From positions 124,001 through 188,000 of the forward strand of contig CAYLNL010000004.1 in the NCBI GenBank assembly GCA_964385175.1: 64,000 nucleotides of DNA, in the 5' to 3' direction. A program made the translations under genes and the position numbers. This document shows positions 58,301 through 64,000 of this stretch, piece after piece. The stretch's first letter is position 1; the number at the start of each line of letters is the position of its first letter. This DNA is from CAYLNL01 sp964385175 (lineage in GTDB: Bacteria > Bacteroidota > Bacteroidia > Flavobacteriales > Flavobacteriaceae). The notes below the pieces were generated by a model. It was not told the origin of the DNA. It ran no database searches and worked only from the letters and a program-made list of their open reading frames with translations.

Positions 58301-61300
58301 CGGGGATGCCGGCGCCGGGGACGACATTACAGCGCAAATTACCTACCATGCGCTGCCCGCGCTCTATATTATGAACGCACCCCAGTCTATCTTTGTAAAC
58401 GGGGACGGGCAAACCTACCGCCACCGCGAAACGATCGTAGACCCGGCAACGGGCGATGTTACCCAGATCCGCAGGTACTTAGCGGATGGCAGCGCCGCAC
58501 AGTACGATATTACCTACGACGGCTACGGCAACATCGCCTCCCTTACCCGGCCGGAAAATGCGACGGGGCAGCGCCTGGCGTTCAGCTATAGCTACGACCC
58601 GGCGGTGCATACCTACACCACCGGCATTACGGACAGCTACGGCTACAGCTCTTCGGCGGCCTACGACTACCGCTTCGGGCAACTGCTTTCCACAACAGAC
58701 CTGAACGGGCAGCAATTACAATATACGCTGGACCACGCGGGGCGGGTGAGCAGCATTACGGGCCCCTTAGAACTGGCAGTGGGCGTTCCCTATACCATCG
58801 CTTTTGAGTATCATCCCGAAGCGGGCGTCCCCTGGGCGCGCACGCGCCACTACGACCCCGCGCACCCGGGCAACGACTTAGAAACGTTTACGTTTGCAGA
58901 CGGGTTGAAACGCCCCCTGCAGGTGAAAAAAGACGCCGCGCTCTACACGGCGCCCCAGGGCGCCGACGAGGAGTCCATGATTGTCTCCGGGCGGGTTACG
59001 TTCGATGCGTTTGGGCGCACCACCGAGAGCTACTACCCTATTACGGAGCCTAAGGGAACGGAAAGTGATTTTAATCCCGTGTACGACGGGGTGGCGCCTA
59101 CCACTACCGCTTACGATGTATTGGACCGGGCGCTGGCGGTTACGCTGCCGGACGGGGCGGTTATGGCTACCGACTACGGCTTCGATACGGACCGGGACGG
59201 GGCCTTGCAGTTCCGCACCCGGGTTACGGACGCCAACGGCATCTGGAAACAGAGCTTTACCAATGTGCGGGGCCTCACCACGGCGGTACGCGAGCAGTAC
59301 AGCCAGGGCAGCGACATCTGGACGAGCTATGCGTACAACCCCATAAACGAGCTGGTAGCGGTTACGGACGACCAAAACAACGTGATTAGCTCGGGCTATG
59401 ATTACTTAGGGCGCCGCACCCAGGTAACGCACCCGGATGCGGGCCTTACCACGTACCAGTACGACCTGGCGGACAACCTGACCCAAAAAGTAACCGCCAA
59501 CCTGCAGGGCACGGGTATGGGTATTGACTATGTATATGACCACGAGCGGCTCACCGAAATTCACTACCCACAACATAGCTACAACAACGTTACCTATACC
59601 TACGGGGCGCCGGGGGCGCCACACCACCGCGCCGGGCGTATTGCGCTGCATCAGGATGCCAGCGGCTCGCAGGAGTTTTTCTACAACCCCTTAGGCGCCC
59701 TGGTGCGCAACACCCGCACGGTTACGGTGCCGGAGAGCGAGCCGGTGGTCTATACGACCGAGTGGACCTACGATACCTGGAACCGGGTAACGGGCATGGT
59801 GTATCCGGACAGCGAAACGCTCAGCTATACCTACAACACGGGCGGGCTGCTGCACAGTTTTGCCGGCGCCAAAGACGGCACGGACTACAACTACCTTACC
59901 CAGTTGGGTTACGACAAGTTTGAGCAGCGGGTGTATCTGGGCTACGGCAACGGTACGGAGACCTTTTACAGCTACGAGCCGCTGCGCCGCCGGTTGCAGC
60001 ACTTAGTCGCCGAAACGGCTGCCAACCGCGCCATGCTCGATAATGTCTATAGCTACGACAACGTGAACAACATTTTGCAGGTGCAGAACCTGGCGCCGAC
60101 CCCGGACAGCAACCTCATGGGCGGCGGGTTTGACTACCAGTACACCTACGACGACCTCTACCGCCTTACGGAAGCTACGGGCAGCCATATTGGCAGCAAC
60201 CACGAGAACCGCTATACCCTGGCGATGACCTACAACAGCGTTCACAGCATTCTCAGCAAAAACCAGTTGCACGAGTTTAAAAATACGGGGGCGCAAAACT
60301 GGAGCCCGCGAAACGAGACCACCTACACCTACGCGTACGAGTACGGGCAAACCCAGCCGCATGCGCCCGTGCACATAGGCGAGCGCGCCTATACGTACGA
60401 CGCCAACGGCAACCAGACGGGCTGGACACACGATGTGAGCGGCCAGCAGCGGGAACTAATTTGGGACGAGGAAAACCGCATTGCCTCCATAGCCGATAAC
60501 GGGGCGCTGTACAGCTATATTTACGATGCCTCCGGCGAGCGGGTAATGAAAAACAACGGACAGGGGCAAACCATCAGTATCGATGGCAGCCAAACCGGCA
60601 ACGGTGGCAAAATAGGCAACTATACCATTTATGTAAACCCCTACGTGGTGGTGCGCAGCGGGCAGTTTACGAAACATTTTTACATCGAGAGCCAACGGGT
60701 GGTTACCAAATTGGGGGAAGGAAGCGATGGATTGGACCTAAATGGCAACGGGAACGGGAATGATTTAGAAGCATTCCAGTACTACTACCATCCGGACCAT
60801 TTAGGTAGTTCTTCATATATAACAGACATAGACGGGGAGGTTACGCAACACATCGAGTACTTCCCGTTTGGAGAAACCTTTTTAGAGGAACACTCTAATA
60901 CCGATAGAACACCCTATCTCTTTAATGGGAAGGAACTGGATGAGGAGACAGGGTTGTATTATTATGGTGCCCGGTATTACGATGCCCGGACGAGTGTTTG
61001 GCAGAGTGTTGACCCACCATTGTTAGACGGAAGATACTTGGATGGAGATTTAAACCTTGGTATTTATAACCCCAATAATCTAGCGGCTTATTCTTATACA
61101 TGGAATAATCCTGTAAAATACACTGATCCTGATGGTAAAATAGTTTTTTTACCAATATTAGCTGCTGCCTGGGCAGTTGTAGAAATTGGGTTAGCGGTTT
61201 ATGATGCATACGATACTGTTAAAACACTCTCAGATCCAAATAATAGTGCATGGGAAAAAACTGTAGCAGGTGGATTGTTTGTATTAGGAGCCGTAGCTCC

Positions 61301-61742
61301 TGGAGGAGGATACTCTGCTATAGATGATGGAGTTGAAATGGCTATTAAACATGGTGATGGTGCCATGGATGCAGTAAAGACTACTTCAAACGTGGTTGAA
61401 AATGCCAAAAAGGGAAAAAATTTTGAGGGAGTTATTACAAAAGACCTTAAACAAACAGGTCATAATAATGTAGCAGAACAAGTTACAGTAAAACCCAATG
61501 GAGGTGGCAAGAATGTTCGATTAGATAATGTAAGCACAAAGGATGGTCAGATAAAACTTACTGATGCAAAATCTTCAGCTACTGCACCACTTACAAAAAA
61601 TCAAAAAACAGGTTATCCCGCAATAGAAAAAAGTGGTGGAACAGTAGTAGGCAACAAAGGAGCAGCTCAAGGTTATCCTGCGGGTACTAAAATACCGCCT
61701 ACTAAAGTTGATATAATTAGACCTAAAGATATTAAGCAATGA
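52323..61742 (+). CDS. Giant SpvB/TcB-TcC-like RHS polymorphic toxin with nuclease-like tip
   Basis: 3139 residues. In order: Sec-type signal peptide (1-22); beta-rich N-terminal region with a ZU5-like segment (about 240-400); SpvB domain (from about 430, TANMSYPITLPAGR); six FG-GAP/VCBS calcium-loop motifs DxNGDGxPD (first at about 813, last at about 1774); a TcdB-middle-like region (about 1816-1936, ending EREFYGFARV); many YD/RHS repeats (about 1970-2800); the RHS core (YYYHPDHLGSS at 2820 to DPDGK at 2935); then a 200-residue variable tip. The tip has a PD-(D/E)xK-like set: Glu3035, Asp3068 in RLDNV, and Asp3081-x-Lys3083 in LTDAKSS, like restriction-fold Rhs toxins. The architecture resembles fused Tc-toxin B-C cocoons. 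No T9SS sorting domain. The tip and two inner segments are visibly more AT-rich than the body. Confidence 0.9.
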   Translation: MNRIVPFVISLLSIPSSGYTRAIDPVKKDKTTTETTLFYPSAQKEGFIGISPEKKFDSPADNVFEVVLADAPAPGDEVWLTYQLYGLQDHTAVSRSINNQVSVGGYLIQKHTDWSAQKEQIAVHWLKKGSNLVRFTLPEGVDYHYAIKNLGFLVKKGAAKSSRNILINQPETHSYYGETGYVKGFVTGKDCEKARIYIDGKAVLSVASEFEGLSQRKGESISWYSTIKAVFPDGEILEKRVSYTTPQALTRKNTIAPNAALVAENTFIPGKSLQLTLTGASLTVSPDALTGKRNLSITALRPIDIPAMDMGMVNVTKEHGGFRFLPHGTQFAKDAGVALTYDPSKIPQGYTEKDIRTYYFDETTRHWVALKRDSIAAGSHTILSKTGHFTDMINAIIKVPESPETAGFTPTSIKDIKAADPSAGINTVEPPSANNMGTANMSYPITLPAGRQGMQPQLAIQYNSEGDNSWLGMGWNLQLPAITIDTRWGVPRYWPAQETETYSFGGEQLSPVAHRGALQNRSAEKQFYPRVEGGFNRIIRHGDSPTNYWWEVTDKSGTRYFYGGTPASGVDTRAILTDAWGNIAHWALTEVRDTNDNFVRYQYTQVEDAGVQGGTVPGYQLYIARISYTGHQDAEGPYEVIFTRDRDLGESRRADVGINARYGFKQVTADLLRRIDVQFSGQSVRSYELQYTQGAFYKTLLRHLIEYDANGNEFTRHELEYYDEVRNQDGVYEPFTAQENWTSRLDTVSKGFKNPLESFNGDASMLSGSGSDSKTLGVAVTVGINDGKLINKSLTLGGKLGFSISDSEGMLTLVDINGDGLPDKVIANSNGLFYRANLSGPGGNPVFDDNLPPTPITGVTEFSRSNTITGNFGFEAHLGFGTPFSEGFIGEDTMISKTVENTYFSDVNGDGLIDIVSNGKAYYNHIDDNGNPVFTQSSADTPNPIDENSTIDAGIVEIDPAEQEALIDQYPLHDVVKVWEAPFNGIVRITGRVQLKPGAALKAHDGVRVTIQHSSTELWSTFIGSGDHSLITPTGVANIAVTRGDRLYFRVQSVENGANDQVTWTPVVQYTDRPVGLTNANQQVVYRYAAEEGFILTANQTIEAPIDGVLKVEGLFHKPVTSDNLTATITHNGAPLWQQAYTWNQLADAVIDIDVNVSQGDIFQFQVTADTNIDWKALSFSPRMYYTASNDPAYPNVTDAEGEPLLEFHPTIHYSLFPEHWVEGAESRWVSTLNGNVTIAPELAFNGAPNGELTLSVKRANQLVAKQTLTIAGGVVAAIPPLNIAVAVGDVFFIEYHTTNRTLAEAVITARALVNNPAWMNPIRRNVALHTVEDSFIFGPLYRHWGQFAYNGNRERANQPINEADLVLDPEIESYNPASLDAIENPEQDFNGVYNPLESNFVMMIPVAKDQLWRGYDDLTYVTESEISSSRLGMDDISVIDPIPGGENIQAINRVTQSSNFSVAGGAGAFGINAGVSTGDGSTDTQTDFMDMNGDQYPDIVTRSHIQYTLPTGRLEETGILHVLDPDLPDPHNSFNHNSSNHAHGANIGGTYAHSKSNQSLPAGKQNSPITNAKRDPIQSNNAAVTSSSPLGFSGSGSYSENEDKTGHSWLDVNGDGLPDKVYRGGDVALNLGDSFTVPEPWGYSEIKDGVSQDFGVGLGITFGNWSYALGASLSRNQNEANATLQDINGDGLVDIVMKGEPIRVRFNTGNGFGPFIPWTGANTISDGASTGESVNVAFTYCIPLVFPVPAFKLCINPSVTIGQGASREWTRIADIDGDSYPDVLSSRKDDELTVKRSTIGRTNLLRSVRRPLGAEFTVAYARTGNTYNLQNSKWVLSEVVVHDGFNGDGADTMANAFEYEDGYYDRHEREFYGFARVTSRQLDTQNGNAVYRSVVQEFHNQHYYEKGLLAREFLQDGAGNRYTETLNTYQLKDIASGSILPADYATNDAGAAFPALAETLKQFYEGQGAPQKSTQMTYSYDALGNVIGYTDFGDAGAGDDITAQITYHALPALYIMNAPQSIFVNGDGQTYRHRETIVDPATGDVTQIRRYLADGSAAQYDITYDGYGNIASLTRPENATGQRLAFSYSYDPAVHTYTTGITDSYGYSSSAAYDYRFGQLLSTTDLNGQQLQYTLDHAGRVSSITGPLELAVGVPYTIAFEYHPEAGVPWARTRHYDPAHPGNDLETFTFADGLKRPLQVKKDAALYTAPQGADEESMIVSGRVTFDAFGRTTESYYPITEPKGTESDFNPVYDGVAPTTTAYDVLDRALAVTLPDGAVMATDYGFDTDRDGALQFRTRVTDANGIWKQSFTNVRGLTTAVREQYSQGSDIWTSYAYNPINELVAVTDDQNNVISSGYDYLGRRTQVTHPDAGLTTYQYDLADNLTQKVTANLQGTGMGIDYVYDHERLTEIHYPQHSYNNVTYTYGAPGAPHHRAGRIALHQDASGSQEFFYNPLGALVRNTRTVTVPESEPVVYTTEWTYDTWNRVTGMVYPDSETLSYTYNTGGLLHSFAGAKDGTDYNYLTQLGYDKFEQRVYLGYGNGTETFYSYEPLRRRLQHLVAETAANRAMLDNVYSYDNVNNILQVQNLAPTPDSNLMGGGFDYQYTYDDLYRLTEATGSHIGSNHENRYTLAMTYNSVHSILSKNQLHEFKNTGAQNWSPRNETTYTYAYEYGQTQPHAPVHIGERAYTYDANGNQTGWTHDVSGQQRELIWDEENRIASIADNGALYSYIYDASGERVMKNNGQGQTISIDGSQTGNGGKIGNYTIYVNPYVVVRSGQFTKHFYIESQRVVTKLGEGSDGLDLNGNGNGNDLEAFQYYYHPDHLGSSSYITDIDGEVTQHIEYFPFGETFLEEHSNTDRTPYLFNGKELDEETGLYYYGARYYDARTSVWQSVDPPLLDGRYLDGDLNLGIYNPNNLAAYSYTWNNPVKYTDPDGKIVFLPILAAAWAVVEIGLAVYDAYDTVKTLSDPNNSAWEKTVAGGLFVLGAVAPGGGYSAIDDGVEMAIKHGDGAMDAVKTTSNVVENAKKGKNFEGVITKDLKQTGHNNVAEQVTVKPNGGGKNVRLDNVSTKDGQIKLTDAKSSATAPLTKNQKTGYPAIEKSGGTVVGNKGAAQGYPAGTKIPPTKVDIIRPKDIKQ

Positions 61743-62371
61743 CAGATAGAGAATTTTTTAAAACGGAAGTTTTAAGACTTTTGAACGGAAATCTTGTTCC
61801 TTTTGGTTATAAATTGTCAAAGTCAGCTTGTGATTTTACTAAAAAGACAGATTTTGGTTGGAATAAATATCAAATTGTTTTTTTAATACGTGACAATGGT
61901 TGGGAAATTAAACCAAGTCTATTGATGCGTTTTGATATTGTAGAAGATTTATTCCACCAGATTTCAGATTTTGAAAAAAAGTATCAAAAGGGTACACCAA
62001 CTATAGGCTCTTCCATAGAAGATTTAGGTATTTATGGACTTGAAACAAGGTTTGATTTGTCTGATAAAAATCAGATAGAGGGTATAGTAAATAACTTGGT
62101 TGAGTTGTTTAAATCTGTGGCATTGCCGTTCTTTGCTAAATATAGTAATCTACAAGAAGTTGATAACCTTCTTAATGGAAATATTGCAGACACTTCAATG
62201 ACAGGAGACATTTTTAAAGGTACAAAGTCATTAATAATAGCTAAACTGTTAAATAGGAATGATTTATTGAACCTTGAAAAGACATATCAAACTTTCTATG
62301 AAAATTTTTCAAATGGCTTTTATTTACCCGAATACATTAGGTTGAAAAAATATTTGTTAGACAATGGGTAA
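61739..62371 (+). CDS. Putative immunity protein to the RHS tip toxin
   Basis: 210 residues, no signal peptide and no membrane segment, so cytoplasmic. Its ATG overlaps the stop of the RHS gene by 4 bp (ATGA), the classic position of an immunity gene. It is AT-rich like the toxin tip, which suggests they arrived together. The N-terminal half (FFKTEVLRLLNGNLVPFGYK, then an aromatic-rich sheet) faintly resembles DUF4304-type proteins, which I cannot confirm. Function is inferred from position only. A 34-bp repeat begins at its last codon. Confidence 0.75.
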   Translation: MTDREFFKTEVLRLLNGNLVPFGYKLSKSACDFTKKTDFGWNKYQIVFLIRDNGWEIKPSLLMRFDIVEDLFHQISDFEKKYQKGTPTIGSSIEDLGIYGLETRFDLSDKNQIEGIVNNLVELFKSVALPFFAKYSNLQEVDNLLNGNIADTSMTGDIFKGTKSLIIAKLLNRNDLLNLEKTYQTFYENFSNGFYLPEYIRLKKYLLDNG

Positions 62372-62439
62372 TGTATCAGATGTGTGGGTGGTGGTTGGGT
62401 AAGGAGGTAATGTATCAGATGTGTGGATGGTGGTTGGGT
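62367..62439. repeat. Two 34-bp direct repeats starting at the immunity stop codon
   Basis: 62367-62400 and 62406-62439 differ at one position, spaced by 39 bp start to start. Each begins GGTAATGTATCAGATGTGTG. The first contains the immunity gene's stop codon. The 14-mer GGTAATGTATCAGA recurs at 62596-62609. Confidence 0.85.
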
Positions 62440-62491
62440 GGGGGTGTAATTAGCTGATTTTCAAGAGTTATAATTTCAAGAACTAATTTTT

Positions 62492-62525
62492 ATAAGACGG
62501 GTATCAACCCGTCTTATGTATTTTT
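62492..62525 (+). terminator. Terminator hairpin downstream of the immunity gene
   Basis: Perfect 11-bp stem ATAAGACGGGT / ACCCGTCTTAT (62492-62502, 62507-62517), 4-nt loop, followed by GTATTTTT. Confidence 0.85.
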
Positions 62526-62684
62526 AAGGGTTTAAACGTCAAAAAATGATAGAATCAGACACCTCGTGTATCAGAATTAGTGATGGTGTTTTTTTGGTAA
62601 TGTATCAGAATTAGTGATGGGCTGAAAATACAGATGTAACGTATTGAAAGACAAGGCTTAAAAAATTATATCAAGAAGTGTAAA

Positions 62685-62716
62685 GAAGATGGGCAACTAC
62701 CCATCTTCGTTATTTT
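62685..62716 (+). terminator. Second terminator-like hairpin in the repeat block
   Basis: Perfect 9-bp stem GAAGATGGG / CCCATCTTC (62685-62693, 62700-62708), 6-nt loop, then GTTATTTT. No gene lies directly upstream, so it is probably left from a lost gene. Confidence 0.7.
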
Positions 62717-62842
62717 GGAAGCTGTACACTCAAAAAATCATGGAAACAAGCACCTCATGTATCGGAGTTAGTGATGGCGTTTTTTGGAACAAAAAATACC
62801 CTATATTTGAAAAAAAAGTTCTTTGAAGTCTTGTGTTTTTGA

Positions 62843-63085
62843 AATGGTAACAACCAGGAGGCCTTTCAATACTATTACCATCCCGACCACCTGGGCAGTT
62901 CTGCTTATATTACGGATGTAGAAGGTGAGGTAAGCCAACACATCGAGTACTTCCCATTTGGGGAAACCTTTTTAGAGGAACACAGCAATACGGACAGGAC
63001 GCCATACTTGTTTAATGCTAAGGAGTTGGATGAAGGAAATACTATACCTCTACCCTATCATATCTTCGGAGAGAGATTTTATTAG
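62843..63085 (+). pseudogene. Orphan RHS core fragment
   Basis: An in-frame stretch of about 80 codons reading NGNNQEAFQYYYHPDHLGSS and onward, matching the RHS core of the full gene (residues about 2812-2876) almost residue for residue, including FPFGETFLEEHSNTD and LFNAKELDE. A stop codon lies just before it, with no start. Similarity ends abruptly after KELDE; the following YYGARYYD part is replaced by an unrelated tail and a TAG at 63083. It has no toxin tip. It is probably a broken remnant of a second RHS cassette. Confidence 0.85.
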
Positions 63086-63164
63086 GAATCATTGCTAACA
63101 TCTTTCTAAAAATAGAAAGATAATGAATATTCTTCCTATCTTAGCTTTTCCAAAACTCTTCTTA

Positions 63165-64000
63165 ATGAGCCATTATACCCTTACCAATTTAGAACACTAT
63201 TTTGCAGCCTATCGCGAATCGGTGGAACAGCCCGAAGCATTTTGGGAAGCTATAGCAGCGGAAAATTTTGTATGGCGCAAAAAATGGGATACTGTGTTGC
63301 GCTGGGAACCTGCCAAGCCCGAAGTAAAATGGTTTGAAAACGCGCGGTTGAACATCACCGAAAATTGTATAGACCGCCACCTGAAAAACCAACCTCATAA
63401 AACAGCTATTATTTGGGAGCCAAATGACCCTAAGGAACCGGCTTTGCATATTTCCTATAAAATACTGTATGAAAACGTGTGCCGTTTTGCAAATGTTTTG
63501 AAAGATAGCGGCATCAAAAAAGGCGATAGAGTATGCCTGTACCTGCCCATGATTCCTGAGCTGGCCTACGCTGTGCTGGCGTGCGCGCGCATAGGCGCTG
63601 TGCACTCGGTAGTTTTTGGGGGTTTTTCGGCTACTGCATTGGCCACCCGCATTAATGATTCGGGCTGTAAGCTGTTAATTACCTCTGACGGGGCTTACCG
63701 GGGCGAGAAAATTATCTACCTAAAAGAAATTGCAGATGAGGCTTTAAAGAACTGTCCATTAGTGCAAACTGTGCTGGTAGCTGCTCGCACGCATACAGAG
63801 GTGCCCATGAAAGCAGGAAGGGACTACTGGCTACAACCCATGATGGCTAAAGCTGTTGCCGAATGCGCTCCTGAAATAGTGGATGCGGAAGACCCGCTCT
63901 TTATCTTATATACCTCTGGCTCTACCGGCAAACCAAAGGGAATGTTGCACAGTACTGCCGGCTACATGGTTTATACCGCCTATACTTTTCACACCATTTT
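63165..64000 (+). CDS. acsA: Acetyl-CoA synthetase (3' end missing)
   Basis: The first 278 codons of a longer gene cut by the right edge. Start at ATG 63165 (MSHYTLTNLEHYF). Family features are present: the FWEAIA start region, WFENARLNITENCIDRHL, RVCLYLPMIPELAYAVLACARIGAVHSVVFGGFS and the AMP-binding P-loop YTSGSTGKPKGML. It activates acetate to acetyl-CoA through acetyl-AMP. It follows the RHS debris by 80 bp with no clear promoter. Confident as an acetate-CoA ligase by the VFGGFS region, though a close propionyl-CoA ligase is possible. Confidence 0.93.
   Translation, partial: MSHYTLTNLEHYFAAYRESVEQPEAFWEAIAAENFVWRKKWDTVLRWEPAKPEVKWFENARLNITENCIDRHLKNQPHKTAIIWEPNDPKEPALHISYKILYENVCRFANVLKDSGIKKGDRVCLYLPMIPELAYAVLACARIGAVHSVVFGGFSATALATRINDSGCKLLITSDGAYRGEKIIYLKEIADEALKNCPLVQTVLVAARTHTEVPMKAGRDYWLQPMMAKAVAECAPEIVDAEDPLFILYTSGSTGKPKGMLHSTAGYMVYTAYTFHTI

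Larger units (their letters stand above)
62492..62787. repeat. Duplicated hairpin-plus-60-bp block
   Basis: Block A is a hairpin (62492-62517) followed by 62539-62597. Block B is a similar hairpin (62685-62708) followed by 62730-62787. The 58-59 bp segments align nearly end to end (TCAAAAAAT, CACCTC, TGTATC, TTAGTGATGG, GTTTTTT in the same order) with about ten differences. TGTATCAGAATTAGTGATGG also appears twice within block A (62567-62586 and 62601-62620) and once, diverged, in block B (62758-62777). Confidence 0.8.

Noticed and set aside
58878..60431. Several minus-strand frames opposite the RHS repeats
   Set aside because: Low-complexity Val/Arg/Ala-rich translations, shadows of the YD-repeat coding strand.
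50335..61742. Complete Tc toxin complex
   Set aside because: Only B-C-like architecture is present; no TcA-type pore protein occurs in the window.

Overview
The window is chromosomal DNA from a Bacteroidota bacterium, almost certainly class Flavobacteriia. The evidence is a SusC/SusD pair, three type IX secretion (T9SS) or gliding proteins (SprA, PorU, PorV), a T9SS-sorted cargo protein, the typical gene order maeB-ruvA-sprA-gcvH, and many promoters of the Bacteroidota form TTG-N19..22-TAnnTTTG with no clear Shine-Dalgarno sequences. One run of 100 Ns (36551-36650) marks an assembly gap.

Layout. Positions 1-5995 (minus strand) hold a SusC/SusD uptake operon ending in a Tat-exported flavin amine oxidase, which runs off the left edge. 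Positions 6156-15472 (minus) hold ruvA, the giant sprA, gcvH, a VanZ-like gene and a TonB-family gene. Between ruvA and maeB sits a compact type II restriction-modification pair (15674-17623), bounded by a 16-bp imperfect direct repeat that includes the 3' end of maeB. Positions 17743-31452 are housekeeping: maeB, queG, a DUF983 gene, an ABC-F ATPase, folP, valS, a DUF1573 lipoprotein-like gene, dnaJ-grpE, a TIGR01777 oxidoreductase and sucD. Positions 31902-33653 form a small arsenic operon, arsR-arsM-arsC, with a palindromic operator over its promoter and no efflux gene in view. A lone 64-residue double-glycine-leader, cysteine-containing peptide follows (33905-34099), and then a Kup potassium transporter.

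At 36341-36791 a consensus promoter leads into an array of about 96-bp units, each starting with the 5' half of tRNA-Pro. The assembly gap lies within the array and a true tRNA-Pro(GGG) gene plus terminator ends it. Next come a secreted PQQ-type sugar dehydrogenase with a small cytochrome c, gyrB and a flavin oxidoreductase. Positions 42014-49944 (minus) hold porU-porV-cdd-pdhA-pdhC.

Divergent from porU is the most unusual region (50232-63085). A perfect promoter match drives a T9SS-sorted surface protein. It is followed by a 3139-residue SpvB/TcB-TcC-like RHS protein carrying a C-terminal nuclease-like tip, then an overlapping putative immunity gene. Beyond these lie duplicated hairpin and repeat blocks and an orphan RHS core fragment, which look like debris of toxin-tip exchange. 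The window ends inside acetyl-CoA synthetase.

Working together: SprA (translocon), PorV (shuttle) and PorU (sortase) would export and anchor T9SS cargo such as the product of 50335-52272. The RHS protein has a Sec-type signal peptide but no T9SS sorting domain, so how it reaches target cells is open.
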